Part shown: in pieces, positions 1 through 12,488 of the stretch
Layout: every line of letters begins with the position of its first letter
How positions within the stretch are numbered: position 1 is the stretch's first letter
DNA from: Tetrapyrgos nigripes
Taxonomy: Eukaryota; Basidiomycota; Agaricomycetes; Agaricales; Campanellaceae
Reading direction: 5' to 3'
Assembly (NCBI GenBank): GCA_013368315.1
Contig: JAACJM010000060.1
Coordinates: 186,001 to 250,000 of the forward strand
Length of the DNA: 64,000 bases
Notes under the pieces: model-generated
The model's database searches: none
What the model was told of the DNA's origin: nothing
Seen by the model: the letters and a program-made list of their open reading frames with translations, nothing else
Position numbers and translations under genes: made by a program

Positions 1-663
1 GATTGACGTAGCAGAAATTCCGATGGCAGATCCTCAATTCGGTGGGTGACTTGAGATTGTCAAATTAAGCTGTAAACTTCACAAAAATACCGCTGGTCGG
101 ATGAAGGATTCCCGGCGGAACTCCTTCCCTTTCCACAGCTCTTCCATGAAAATGTCAACTCGACGAACGAGCTTGGGTCAATGACCCACTTTTGAGTTTC
201 GAGTAGCCGACTTTTTCTTAGGTTACTATGACGGGAGGAGAACCGGCAGAAACGGAGAGTAGGATCCATTCTCGCTTCATGAAGACTATCTGACTCAGAC
301 CTGTCAATGTCATCATGGTAAAAGGGCAAGAGCGGACTCGAAATGGACGAGCGACGATGTGGTTGCTGACAGCTGACAGAGGTTGACAGAGCCCTTCTCT
401 AGTCTCCCCTAGGCAGACAACCGAATACATTCCATGTATATGGATTCTCGGCTAACGAGACTGTGAAGTCCCTAATGATGAGCTAGTCAAGCATGAGCGT
501 AAATCACGGTAAGATTGGGAATAAAATACATGAGTATTTGTAGTTCAGACATTACAAGTACACTTTCTCACCGCGTTGTATGGTAGCATAATCGTCCAAA
601 TAATAACCAAAACTGCTAGATGATCCGACAGAGACTCCCCAACGGTACAGCCGCGTCCTAAGG
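1..663. other. Intergenic stretch, no gene recognised
   Basis: Only short overlapping reading frames without splice structure or recognisable domains are present. The right end is the 3' flank of the vacuolar protease gene, which is transcribed leftwards and stops at 664-666, so part of this stretch is probably its 3' untranslated region. Confidence 0.5.
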
Positions 664-3600
664 TCACAGCACAAACTGACTCTCAACCTCGACCAATCCG
701 TCATCCAGCTTGTTCGCTACGGCCCAACGAGGCAAGAATGTCAACACTTCTTCATAAGCTGGTATCTTTGCGGCTAGTGTTCCTTGGAAATCCCCTAGAA
801 AAAAGAGAGCATCGATAAAATGATTCATTCGGAGTAGCCGTAAACTTACCACCCATCCCGACCATACCACTTTCATATTCGGCCCATTCACACGCAACAC
901 GTCCTGTTCTGTTTTTCGGAGCTGAATATTGGAAATCGACCTTCATGGCTTCATCCCCAAATGTAGCCTGGGTCCCCAATCCGTCCTCTATAGTTTTGGG
1001 GTCATCATTACCCTCCGATCCATCCTCATCGCCCCACATGATGTCAAGTGCAAACTCCCTTCCCCAAGTCCTACTCCACAATCGAATCTCAGTAGTATTC
1101 ACAGTAGTCCATTCTTCACTGTCTTCCACATCCCTTGACGGAACCCTGAACGCCTTAACAGGCGAATTAAAGTACACCCTACACCCCCGCGTATTCCGCC
1201 CTCGAATCCTAAACTGCGCACCAGGGTGAGTCCGAAGAGTTTGATTGCTTTTGCTTTGGTTCTGGTTTCTCGAATTCAAGTCGTTGATGAAGGATGTCTT
1301 CATTGCACGGGCAGTTATCCATTTGTTTGACGGAATTTGCCAACCGCCATCCCATGGCGCCCGAGGTAAGGTAACAGAGTCTGAGACGCCGACATCCTCG
1401 CTGACTGTTTGTTGGTTCATCTCGGAATCGGCAATGAAGCGGAGTCCACCAGGGTATGGTATCATCTCTCTATCACCATGACCATCACTACCACCATCAC
1501 TACTATCCTGCGCCCCTTCCCAAACAACCCAACTACACTTCCACAACCCTCGAGCCTTCACTTCTGGCCCACTCAGTAAAACACATTCCTTCCCAGAATC
1601 ATTCGCACTCTCATACGAAGGTAACGCTGGCAAGATCATCTTCTCTACAAAGGGTGATGCGCCAACTAACGTTGTTGAGACTTTGATTTTCGTCGTCCCT
1701 TCGAGTCGATTACCAGAGTCCGAGTGATCATCTGAGTCCCGAGAAATCAACACCTTTTGCTGGAAAAACACTTTCAAGGGTGACCCCTCGTTGAAAGGGA
1801 ATAAACCTCCTTCCCAGCCTTGGGTATATCGAGAGGCAGGTAACCACTCTGCCGGCCAAGGGACCCAAGCAGCTAAGAGGAATCCAATACCGAAGAGTCC
1901 AATGATAGTCACGATGATTGCGCCGAATCCAAATCCGGTACCAAAACTAGATTCAACCCCCGAACCCGAGCGAGAGGATTTTCGTTTTCCAACCCCATTT
2001 AGTCCAATACTCGGACCCAGACTCGGACCGGGGCTCTCAACCACTTCTCCTTCCTTCAGCCCTACAAACGGTAAGACAAGAACTCCACCCAATAGACCCA
2101 ACAACGCCGACACAACATACACTGTTATAGCTGGACTCCCATCTGCAAGTGTCTGAGGAAGAGCACCGAGGAGTAAAGCGGTGACATGGGAGAAGGGAAT
2201 CAGAGGCACTGGGATGAGGATGATTGCTAAAAGGAGGGAGGGAATATATGTGAGGATTGCGGAGAAAGTAGATTCGATAATGGATTGAGAGGATTGCTGG
2301 GATTGGGACCGACGTCCAATGAGAGGTGTACGTTCGTCAGAGTCATCATCATCATGATCAGGTTCAGCGCCAGCTTCGGTAGCATCCATATCGTTGGCGT
2401 TGTCTGCATTCCTAGGACTCGGCCCGGAGGAAATGCTCAAGCTGGCGTCTTTTCCGCCAAAGATACATCCACCAACTGCACACCCCATACATCCCAACCA
2501 GACGAGTGCATTCCATATTGAAATGAAATAAAACCCGCCGAGACCGAGGCGAGTGATGCCAACGGTAGATAAGATGAGTAGGATGTAAGTGAAGATATAT
2601 GTGTGTAGGAGTAACGCTCTGGTTTGTGAAGCTGCTGTCCAAGATGGGTGTAGAGAAAAGAATGAGGGAACAACAGTGAAAACGACGATGGCGAAGGAGA
2701 AGTTGGTAAGGAGGACCAGGAACGGGTATGTGTAGACGATCTGTCAAGGTTGTCTATCAGTCAAACTGTGCATGAGATACTAATGAGATGACGTTGACTG
2801 ACGAAGGGGTTAAGAGTAAGGTAAACCGCGGCAATGGCTACTTGGATACCGGCAGCGACAATTAGGGCTATCCAAAATTGTAGGTGCTCCAGCACGGTAT
2901 AAGCCGGAGGTAGTCTCTTCTGCCATCTAGACACTCGGGACTGAGGAGGTTGGGTCGAAGTTCCTGCTTCTTCTCGTTGCACTATCTCAGGTGACGACGA
3001 AGATTGACCTGGAACTACGGACGGAGTCTGGACCTGCACTATGAGACGCCTGGAGCGCATGAGTGCAGTTTCATAGAACAAGACGAGGATGAGAATGATA
3101 GGACCAGCGACAAGAGCAGTGATGTTGAAGGTGAGGAGATATGACAGAGGGAACATCAGAAAAGATACACCGAATACTACAAAGGAAGAAAAGTTAAGTA
3201 TATGCGCGTAACAGTACAGAAACCAGCACTCACGATCAAAGTACACAGACTTCTCGTTCCCAGCACCACTGGTAACATCCGAGTCGCCGTGAGCGAGACT
3301 TCTTCCAGCAGCCCAGGTAGTTTCCATCATTGCCCAAAGTGCCCTCTTACCACCGTCCACGTAGGGTAGTGCATCATACTTTGTGTGATACTTGGAGCGT
3401 CCACGATAGAATGCCAAATCCATTCCTTCTATGGGCCGACATCCTGGGCTCTCCGGAGAGTCGGAACGAAATGGAACGGCGCATGGTTGATTATAAACCG
3501 AATAATCGGTCCCAGACCTGACCAGCCCTCTTGAAAAGGCATCCGCGGTGAGCACATTCGCATGAGGATGCGGGACGTGTGCTTTCGCAAATGCGCCCAG

Positions 3601-4314
3601 TACGCTTCCGCCTGTGGCTCGGAAAAGAAGTGGTCGACCTCCTGAAGAGGCTCCTTCAAGATTGAGAAAAGCTGCCGGGATTTCCGATGCGGGTGATGAC
3701 GCGTTGGTTATCCATGGATGAAGTAGGAATGCGCGGGCGCCATTTAACCCATCTTCTTCGCCGTTGTTGAAATTGAAAACGACGGTTCGACGTGGAGGAT
3801 CATGTTTGCTGAGGAAATCCAAGAGCTGGAGGAGAGTCACAACGCCAATGCCGTCATCCACCGCTCCTGAAGATGTAGACACGGAATCATAGTGTGCAGA
3901 GAACAGAACCGCCCCATTTGTATCGCTGTCGCCCATAGTGCCGCGAATTCTGACGATAATGTTGGTTCCTTCAAAGTAAACTCCCATCGCAGTGCCCTGT
4001 AAAGGATTCGTCCCCCACTTGCCCGTCGAGAATAGATCATCCGACACCTCCACCTCCACCTCAGCTTCCTTTTGAATCTGCAGCACTCTTCCAAGAATGT
4101 ACTCCCGCACGCGATCATTTTCATGGGATAGATAAGGATGAGGTCGCCGGGCAATGTGCTGTAAGTCGGTGTATGCGAAACTAAGCCGTCCTCCTTCTCC
4201 GTTCCTCCGTCGAGTAGCTTCTTCAGGAATCGACGGCAACTGGTCCGAGATGAAAACGGACAGAAATACAGCAAGATAGAGCAGAACAACAAACGCTGTT
4301 GTTACTCTTCCCAT
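664..4314 (-). CDS. PFF1: Vacuolar membrane protease, peptidase family M28 (Pff1-like)
   Basis: Predicted zinc metallopeptidase of the vacuolar membrane. Reading 4314 to 664 with three introns (3177-3233, 2741-2802, 795-849, all GT-AG) gives an open frame of 1158 aa. Residues 5-24 form a membrane anchor. The luminal M28 domain follows: AHYDS with His141, AVDDG with Asp153/154, NNGEED with Glu186/187, a Glu near 220, and YHTKYD with His310, matching the metal-binding and catalytic positions of the family. From about residue 360 the protein is a series of hydrophobic segments broken by Ser- and acid-rich loops, then a soluble C-terminal domain, as in fungal Pff1. It is somewhat longer than the yeast protein (about 976 aa) because of these loops. 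The start is the first ATG before the anchor. The next gene starts 266 bp away on the other strand. Physiological substrates in the family are poorly known. Confidence 0.92.
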
Positions 4315-4580
4315 ACTGCAATGACAGCCTAGAGGAGGTGCTAGTTTTTAAATGTGTAGCACGAGGTGATATTTATGTGAGCTCGGCAAATAAACAAGCT
4401 GGGTATAGAATTCGAATTTTAATAAAGAGCGTTGTCTAGCCGCGGTCTAAAGGTGTCGTTGATTAGTAAGGTAGTTGAGTGAATTGATGAAGAGCTCCTC
4501 CTCCTCCTCCTGGCCAGTGTAACATGTTCTGCTGCTGTCCTTGAACCCTACAGCCATCTCTCTAGTACCTTCTGGCCTCA
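4315..4580. promoter_or_regulatory. Shared upstream region of two divergent genes
   Basis: A 266-bp gap separates the start codons of the vacuolar protease (-) and the hAT-interrupted gene (+). Any promoter elements for both must lie here or in the first exons. A run of CTC repeats is visible at about 4497-4510. No clear TATA box was identified. Confidence 0.4.
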
Positions 4581-4982
4581 ATGCAACAAGATAGTTCCGC
4601 GCTCTCTCCTTCAGCGAGTGCAGACGATACATCCTTACTGTCTGCTTCGGAAACTTTTACAATTACTAGCATCGGTACAACTTTCACGGGGCCTGGTTCC
4701 CTATCAAGCAAAGCCATTTATGCTCTCGGAAAACTGACTCTCAGAGGCGTGGAGAAAGTCCTCATCAACAGAAGACTGGCTTCCATTTCTTCGAACTTTC
4801 CTCACTCAAATCACTCCGGCACCAAGATTGTAGGTTTAGGGGATATGTATCATGACTTGCTGGAATTATCGAGGTGTGTGAGCTGTCTGTCTTCACTACG
4901 CTGACGACACTGAGCTGACTACCATGGACAGACCGCATATGTATGCGGACTCTGTATACAAAAAGGCTCTTGGCCTTCTCCT

Positions 4983-6036
4983 TAGTGATGTGCGGGCCCG
5001 GCTCGGCTCAAAAGCCCCGGCTCGGGCTCGGCTTTGTAGGGCTCGGGCCTGCTAGAAATCCAGGCCGAGCTTTTGAGCCCTAAGTAGGGCCGGCTTGGGC
5101 TCAGGCCGGGGCTCAGTTGTAGAAAAAATGTGTAAGTTAGTATCTAGAAGTAATTAGACAATACTGCTGTAATCTAAGTCATCCCCACTATCTTCGCCGT
5201 GCTCGACATCTATAAGCTCCATCCAGTCCTCCGTTCCATCTTCTTGAGTTCCATCATCATCCACCCCGACATCTTCATCCTCCAATGAGGTTTCACGGAA
5301 TATTAAGTCACGTTGGAGGGCGCACTTGAGGAATTGTAGTGGTTCAACAATATCCTTTCCAAGTCGGTTGCGCCGTTTGCTGATTGTTATTCCAGCTGAT
5401 GAGAAAGCCCGCTCACTGGACACAGACGACGCCATAATGGCACAGTAGTCTCGTGCCAGTGAAGCCCAAAACGTTGGAGCTGCATAGTAACTAGGCCTGT
5501 GACAGTCCCTTCTGTATATCGAAGAGTTGATCTAAAGCGGAGCTTTTCTTCGACAGGGATAGCTCCGCTTTCGATCTCGATATTCAGAGGAACCAAGTAA
5601 CAGGTCTACATAGTAACGACCATACGGCTAACGAGACTAAAAAACCCCTAGAGAAACTCTAATATAAGACTATATTGATCGAGAAAGGGTTGTGTTGAGC
5701 CTGAGATGGGATTAACACGGAAGAAGGTACATACCTGTATATGGTCCTCGACGGGCACCACTCAGTGGTGGTTAGAAGCGGAGTGGGAGTGAAGCGTGTG
5801 TACCTTACACAACAAAATTTCGCAACGGCATCCTGGATCCGGAGTGATGTCACTGCCTTTGTTAAGTGCCAGCAACTTCCTAAAAGCCGGGGCCTGAGCT
5901 CGGGCCCAAGGGCTTTGAGAAATCCAAGCCGGGCCCTCAGGCCCTCAGGCCCCCCTCAAAAGCTCGGCTCGGCTCAGGCTTTCGAAGCTCGGCTTGGCCC
6001 GGCCTAGGGCTTGGAGCCCAAGCTCGCACATCACTA
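4983..6036 (-). mobile_element. Non-autonomous hAT-superfamily DNA transposon
   Basis: Perfect 11-bp terminal inverted repeats TAGTGATGTGC / GCACATCACTA are flanked by an 8-bp target duplication CTTCTCCT at 4975-4982 and 6037-6044, which is diagnostic for hAT. Both ends carry GC-rich subterminal arrays of GGCTCGG-like words, as expected of transposase binding sites. Inside, on the minus strand at about 5460-5154, is the remnant of the transposase C-terminal dimerisation domain (SSVSSERAFSSAG followed by RRNRLG and LQFLKCAL). The N-terminal DDE part is absent, so the copy cannot move itself. Confidence 0.93.
5154..5460 (-). pseudogene. hAT transposase C-terminal dimerisation domain fragment
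   Basis: About 100 codons read on the minus strand within the hAT element. The pattern SSxxxERxFSxAG, then RRNRLG, then LQFLKCAL is the conserved hAT dimerisation (hATC) signature. It ends in an acidic tail (EDEDVGVDDDG onward), a common feature of hAT transposase C-termini. The catalytic core and BED zinc finger are missing. Confidence 0.85.
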
Positions 6037-7858
6037 CTTCTCCTTGCTCAAATAGCTTCCTATCAAACTTTCTTCCTGTTGCAAGCCTTGAAAAGTTGGC
6101 ATGCGGTAGAAATGCATCTCTTCATAGGTTCACTAGTTGAGTTGTTTGGTCAGACAATGTCAGTACATCCTTCATTTTAGCCTTGCAGACTTTTTCATAT
6201 ATAGTATGTGGTCTCAACAGAGCTCCCTTCAAACCGTCTCAAATGCATCACGAAACCCCACTCCTGCAATCTTACCTGTCCACTCTATCATCTCGGGAAG
6301 ACCACTGTCTGATCCCGTTGATCGACTTCCTTCGCAGAATATGCCAACTCTCCCTCGGAGCTTGCGAGGCCGTATTAGAAAGCGGCTCCCTCGACCTCCT
6401 ACTTCATCTTTACGCAACTGACTTTCGTGATTCATTATACCACGAACTCTCAGACTATGCTCGGAAGTCATCGCTTTTGAACACATGTCATGCGTTGGTG
6501 ATGGTCATTTTGGAGTACGAACAGACGCATACATATATTCGAAGACACCCTATCCTTGCTTTATGGCCCATTCATCCTTGCATGTCTATTTTCCTTTCAA
6601 AGTCCGGTGATATCGTGCCAGGCAGGTCCAGATCTGCAAGCCACCCGACGTTTCCTCCTCTGCAATCCGAAATCGAAGTTAATTCAGACCGTTTGTTTAG
6701 ACGTTGGGAAGCATGGGGTCCTATTGCACCTTCCAATGATCAAAAGTCATATTTGTCTGGTAATCAAGATCTAACATGGATTCGCTGGAGGATTGTTTCC
6801 ATATATGATACGTGCACTTACAAAACTGGAATTCAACTATATCGGAACGGAGGCAACCAATACTGCATGGCTTTTGATGCCTTTCTGGATCTTATGGAGT
6901 TTACCGGTTGGTAAGTCTACAATTTGATAGATTCTCGTTGCTTTCATTAATGTCTGTTCCAGTTCCATGAAGCTTTCTGCGAATTCGGGATATCTCGATT
7001 TCAAGTTATCCTCGAGTTCTGGAGAACTAGAGATTCCTTTTCGGGCGCTCAGAATACTTCATCGTCTTCATTGCCATTGGGCCCACCGCAAAAGCCCGAA
7101 TGACTGGCCAGATATCAGGCAATATTTCCTGCCAGAGCATATACCATACGCAGAAAGAACATTTGGAGCTATAATCAAGCTACTTACCACTCTCGTAAGA
7201 ATTTCTTAAATTTCTTTAGTGCGGCCACTAATCCATGGTTTCGCTCTCAAGGCGAGAGTCAATTGCTGTAAACAAAGACTGTCCGGACTCTGCACGACCA
7301 TCCTTGTTTTTTTCATTTCCCTCAGACGACGTTGATTTCAAGATGACCGTAGTGACGCATTTCATCTATTGGTTTACTCGTATCTCTCGCGATTCACACA
7401 CAAACCGTAAATTCCGGAGATTTATTTTAAAATTGGGAGTCATGGAACTCATCAAGGCAGCGTTGGATGCTTTGAACAATGGTGTATCAGAGCACAAAGA
7501 GTTTGAGTCGGGACTTCGAGTTGGGGCCGGTAAGTTAGAAACTCTTTGTTATCATGATAACCTGGTTGAACTCACTGTTTTTCTTCTGCACTTGGATAAA
7601 CCAAACTTAGACGGAGCATTTTCACTCTCTTCCGAGGTCGGGTCCGAGTCCCTCAGGCTGACATCTGGTCATCCTCAGTATCATCGAACCTTACTATCTT
7701 GGTCCTTGACGATCTTTTCAATAGCAGCTAAGGGTGAAGAAGGAGCTGAGACGGAAAGGCTTGAAACACAGATTTTGTGGGTATTTACAGATTGGGAGAA
7801 GAAGTATTCAGCGGTGGATAAGGAGAATATGAATGTGTTGTATGAATGGCTTGCTTAA

Positions 7859-8965
7859 ACTTCCTTTGGGCATATTCACTGCTGATCTTTGAGCATTCCG
7901 CTGAGACCTTCGCGAGGCGTGCTAGTGAATGCGAGAGCGTCTACCAAGCTTACAATGGAGCACGAGTTTGACAGAAGCCTTCCTACGCTGTCCGGTTTAT
8001 CAGTGATCTATACACACCGGGATCTACAACGTCTTCTCAATACCAATCAAACATGCGCTTTACATGAGGTCGGTCGGATGGACAAATCCATATAGACATC
8101 TATAGACAAAGAAGTGACTCAGATAAGTAAGACAGCTATCTGTTTACTGGTACTGGCTCGCCTGATAAGTCTTGATCCATGATTCCTGCAGACCGGCAGT
8201 CAACTTTGTCAATGCTAACGAACCAGCGGCACGTACAAAGGCGTCATAAAAAGACCCGGGGCTCTAAGCCATGCATAAGTAAGGGTGTGTGCGTAACGCG
8301 CCTCGTTGTTGTGCATGAAGCCTTTCATGCCTATACCCCCACTATCGCAAGATATCCAGTTCCAGCCAATCAAGTACCCAACTCGCTCGAGCTCGACAAA
8401 CGATAACTTTACGACCATACTACTTTAATATGTGCTATATTCAACATGATGTACATTACTACAGAGGCTGTGGCCATACCTATATTATGGAGGATGCTCC
8501 TCCAATGGTGAGTGGTATGGCTTTTCCTCCACCGTGTTGCGATTACTGAGCATAAATTGATGGATGCAGATACCATGCAATGATCCCCATTGCAAAACCA
8601 GCCTCATCCATACCCCGCATCGATACTGTGTACATGAAGCAAAGTGAGTGGATGGTTTCTTTCATGCAATCTGCAATGCCTCGAGGTATCACAGCTGCTA
8701 CTTTGTCGTGTGACTGGTTCCGATTCCGAATTTCGATTAACACCCTGTTTTCTGTTCATTCTTTTCACCTACTTCCTTCAACCGCAGGGTCAGAACGATT
8801 CGCAAGAGAGCAGCAGAGAAGAACGGAAATTGTCCCAATTGTAGATATTGTTTGATTAATGAACCAATGGACGGAACGTTATAGCGATACAAAGATTCGG
8901 AAATGGAATGCATACATACATAGCTTGTTTATACTTATAGTGGTACAGATAGACAGTCCGTTCCT
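7859..8965. other. Intergenic stretch, nothing recognised
   Basis: Lies between the 3' ends of two convergent gene remnants. Only short overlapping frames are present. A small inverted repeat (GGCCATACC at about 8472 and GGTATGGC at about 8514, enclosing GGAGGATGCTCCTCC) could form a hairpin but has no gene context. Confidence 0.4.
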
Positions 8966-11021
8966 TCACTTGTCCCCGTCGTTGATCCGACTGAGGGCCG
9001 TAGTATCCCCGTATATAATCTCTGCTTGGCCCCTGGATAAGAATGTCATTAGAAGGTTTATACATTTCGCAGCGGCAGCAAGCATACCTCTTCTCGACGC
9101 CCTAAAGCCAAAACCACGAGATTAGAAAAAGAATTAGGAATCAAGAGCAAAGACTCACGTCTTCATCCCGCGCAATCTGGGCTTTCAGCTCCGTGAGGCC
9201 GAAACTGAGGACGATAGAGTAGGCAAGGTGGTAGTAATCGCCAGGGCCACGACGTTTAGCCTTCGGAATCAAAGCAGACATCTGCTTCAACGGTACATAA
9301 TTTACAATAATTACCTGTGTAAGGTATTCACATCAATCTTCCGCTCACACTCATTCACCTGGGCAACGACTGCTTCGATGATTGATTGAATAGAGGGCTC
9401 AAAGAATTCGGCAACTTCAGTCCTGCAAGCACATAATAAATTTTGTCAGTGAGGGCCGACCCAAAGCAAAGGTAATTCCAACCCAAACACGAACGAACTC
9501 ACCCAGCCAACTTCATCTGCCCCCAAGCTTAATCACAACACCCACGTCTTTATCACTAGGCCTACCAAACTTGATGAACACCGCCCCATTAGGATCTTTG
9601 AACCTCGGTTTAGTTGTTTTATCGAAACATTCACAGATGTAGTCGATGTCTTCGAGGAAGCGCGAGTTGGCGGTGGATAGTTTGGCTGGTGGTTGGGTAG
9701 AAGTAGAAAGAGGTGGGTAAATGAGCGTCAGAGATTGATTATCAGAGAGAGGAGGAAAAGACGTGACAGACCTTGAAGCCCAGTGCGTGCTTTAGCCGTG
9801 ACGAAGATGGAGCCAGTGAAGTGACCTGTGAATACCCATACCATAAGCGTGAACAAGGAAAAGGGTAAGATAAAGAATTGGAAAATCGCATACATTGGGG
9901 TCTGGCGATTTATTGAAAAGAAAGGTTTTGATCCTCATAGTCGGCGTCAAAGTCGTTATCGTCCTCCTGACCGTCTGCGTTGGCACTGTCACTAGCTGGC
10001 GTCGACGACGTGTCTTCCATCTTGTACGCTGATAGATCGATTGTTCCTCCACCGCAGTCTGCGATGATGATGCCACCTGGCTAGACATTTGTAGGACGCA
10101 AGGGTCAAAAAGAAATGACGAAGACACGCAGAAGCAACTTACCAAACTCTTACATCCATTATTCAAGCAATAATGCAAACTTGCTTCACCCTCCGTAACT
10201 GAACTCTGCCATAATCGTCCCTCTCATCTCTGATCAGCCCAGCTTGAATCGCCGCTCAACGCATAGCGGTCTGTTGAGCACCTTCCCAACCGTTAGGGAG
10301 AGAAAGAACGAATTGGATAGATTGCGTGGTTTCAACGGAAGACCAGATTGAGGCCCCGTCGTGCATGGATTGGATGATGAAAGTTTTGGTACAGGAGAAG
10401 AGGTAGTGGAGAAAGTCGGCAAAGACGTCGATGGCGGATTTGGTCGGTGGGAGAGGGTGGAGGAATTGGGATGTAGTGTCGTTAGTGGTTCCCAAGGGAA
10501 AGGTGTTGGTGCATTTTGAAGGTCGAAGGTGGAGTTTGAACCTGGAATGTACATAGATATAGAGTGAGAAAGGAATGAAGATGAAACAAAGAAGGATCAA
10601 GGTCAGATACCATTTTGCCAGAACCCAGCCTTCCTCTTCGGCTGTCTCGAGAATACCTTCACGAGTGGCTTCAGCACCAGCGGCTTTGACTGAGCCATCT
10701 TGGCCGTAGTAGAGGACAGACGGTATCTTCGCGTCTCCTCCAACGTGTTCTTGGGCAGGGAAGCTGTTCGATACAGGAAGAAGAGATGAGTAAGAGACGT
10801 GTCTAAATGACACTGAGACGCGTAATAGCGTACCGAGTAACGAGTTTGATTTCTGGAACAGTACCGGGATCAAGGGGACTACAGAAGGGCCCATGAATGA
10901 GATTCTTACAGGAATGGAATCGCAAGACTCACCAGTGCGAGACTCCACTGAAGGTTGTGCCGACGTCCATTGCAATCAGCAGCTTGTGCTGAGTGCCACG
11001 GTAGGGTTTGCGCGTGTTCAT
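8966..11021 (-). pseudogene. Hsp70-like ATPase pseudogene
   Basis: Decayed copy of the basidiomycete Hsp70-like ATPase family (actin-like ATPase fold, related to HSPA12-type proteins). The start at 11021 leads into the phosphate-1 motif AMDVGTTFSG. Then come the segments EHVGGDAKIPS and FVLSLPNGW, the phosphate-2 motif ADCGGGTIDLSAY near 10050, and the C-terminal SFGLTELKAQIA near 9190. Splice sites of at least six introns are still recognisable. The frame is broken: TGA at 10256-10258 where Arg is expected, a frameshift near 10198 before TEGEASL, TAA at 9910-9912, and another shift near 9515. The segment that should hold the adenosine motif (VGGF-type) is missing near 9300-9330. The number of lesions excludes a working product. 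The intact version in close relatives would be about 580 aa. Confidence 0.85.
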
Positions 11022-11420
11022 GTATAGATTTGAAGTAGAAGAGACGAGGAAAAGTCCAACTGAAGAGACACGGTATTTATACGTTCCCCATTGTCCAATC
11101 CCAAAGAAAAAGGTTTATGCATGGGCCATGCCGTGTCTCGCGGCGTTTCGAGGAACAAAGGCCAATTCTTCAGCGACGCAGTAAAAAACTTTTTTTGTCA
11201 TAGCCAGTGCTTTCAGAAAGGCGTTTCCTTTCCTGAGGGATACATTGCATGGGCAATGCCAGAATGCTCTTGGTAAAAGTCATCATCCAGGACCGTGGCA
11301 GAGAAAGCAGTTGGAACTTGGCACATACCGAGTGACTGTGGATGAAGACAACGAGAAGAGTCGATGTTGCAGCTTATAGCAGGGCTAAGCCTTAGGCTAG
11401 GAACGTTAGACATTGAATGT

Positions 11421-11511
11421 GGTGAGATGGCCGAGTGGTCTAAGGCGCTAGATTTAGGTCACATGATCAAACTCTAGTCTTCGGGCGTGGGTTCGAATCC
11501 CACTCTCATCA
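11421..11511 (+). tRNA. tRNA-Leu(UAG) with a 13-nt intron
   Basis: Acceptor strands GGTGAGA (11421-11427) and TCTCATC (11504-11510) pair with one G-T wobble, and the discriminator is A. The D arm reads TGGCCGAGTGGTCTAAGGC. The anticodon stem CTAGA/TCTAG encloses TT-TAG-G, then the intron at 11459-11471 and the remaining loop base C, so the canonical position 37/38 intron is present. The long variable arm (TCTTCGGGC) is typical of leucine tRNAs, and the T arm GTGGGTTCGAATCCCAC is perfect. It decodes CUA and, by wobble, other CUN codons. A and B boxes are internal; a T run follows at about 11538. Confidence 0.96.
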
Positions 11512-12488
11512 TTAAAAGTTCCTTTCGCTCCACACTTTTTCTTTGGCCTCCGGCCATTTGCAAATCACCGTAATCAGTACTGGGTTGGCAGCTGCCCACG
11601 TTTGTGGTCTCGCTGCGACTTTAGCCGACGTCGGATGTACGTCTCACTTTGACCCTGGCAACAATGTCCAATCTGCATTGTTCGACATATACGGCCTCAA
11701 AATCTTTGTCCAACCTGGCGGGGTCTCCTTCTCTCAGGTCCTGACTCTGTTTTGTCGTTCTAGTACTTAACTCTCAGAACCATGTTAACTCACTTTGCAT
11801 CAGGAAGCCTGTCTTGAGTATACTAATTGGGGTTTAGAAAGAAGAGAGCTAGATCTCTTCTGTGCTCATAGCTATGTCCGAGGTGTGTTTGGACCATTTC
11901 AATCTTTTGGGAAATTTCTTAATAATTCACAGTGAGAGCGGATGTGCCATGCCTTATGAGGCAGGGCCAGCTGTATTTCGTGCCAGTCCCTGCTACTTTG
12001 CAAGCAATGGCTGACAGTGCACGAACTGTAGGCCCTGATAAAGCAAAGTACACCGAGGTCAGTCTGACCCTAATTTGCCCAGTCCCCGGCGTAAAAAGCA
12101 CAGAAAAGAGTAATATAAGTCTTCACAGCGATTAACTGGCAGAAGAAGTTAACTCAGAGCCTTAATGGCCCAGTCACGCAGACGGTAGACGTTCTGGTTA
12201 GGGGAAGTCATCTTGTCCGTAAGGTACATCTGGAGGCTTGTAAATATTTCGGAGTTGAGGCTTATCGGTGAGTCGTCCTGCAGTCTCTTTCATCAACTAC
12301 TATACTACAAGTTCACTTTATAAGTTTTCGCGTCATCTCAGCGTAGAGTATTACCGTGTACTTGTATGATGTTACATATTTTCTCTGTGGTGTGATATAC
12401 TTGGCCTGTATGCGCAATTGCTCTAGACTTCGAGACTGCTCTAATACTTGGTCCCAGCCGGAAAGTGCACAGCCACTCGTCCCACCTC
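11512..12488. other. Intergenic stretch, nothing recognised
   Basis: About 1 kb between the tRNA and the RING-CH gene. Only short frames without splice-supported structure are visible. The last few hundred bases should contain the promoter of the RING-CH gene. Confidence 0.4.

Larger units (their letters stand above)
4581..7858 (+). pseudogene. Unrecognised helical protein gene, interrupted by a hAT element
   Basis: I do not recognise the family. It begins with ATG at 4581 in a Ser-rich leader. Introns supported by frame and splice signals are 4874-4931, 6911-6962, 7195-7251 and 7268-7325; a further in-frame GTAAGT...TTAG segment at 7530-7610 may also be an intron, and a junction near 6136-6188 is not resolved. 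The last coding stretch ends in a TAA at 7856-7858. The second exon is cut at 4982/4983 by a 1054-bp transposon. Joining the flanks at the duplicated 8 bases restores an open hydrophobic-helical reading frame (ALGLL then LAQIASYQ), so the insertion is in an exon. With the element in place translation hits a TAG soon after the insertion, so this allele is probably not functional. The Leu-rich helical character suggests an armadillo-like fold, which is a guess. Confidence 0.6.

Noticed and set aside
1245..2156. Plus-strand frames opposite the vacuolar protease
   Set aside because: They are shadows of the long minus-strand exon, which carries the membrane-protein sequence.
6159..6188. A 30-bp intron joining the two frames of the hAT-disrupted gene
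   Set aside because: It is below the usual minimum intron size. A donor further upstream (near 6136) ending at the same acceptor is more plausible, so the junction was left open.
8472..8521. Hairpin that could be a structured RNA
   Set aside because: The inverted repeat is short, with no promoter or terminator context and no known RNA family pattern.
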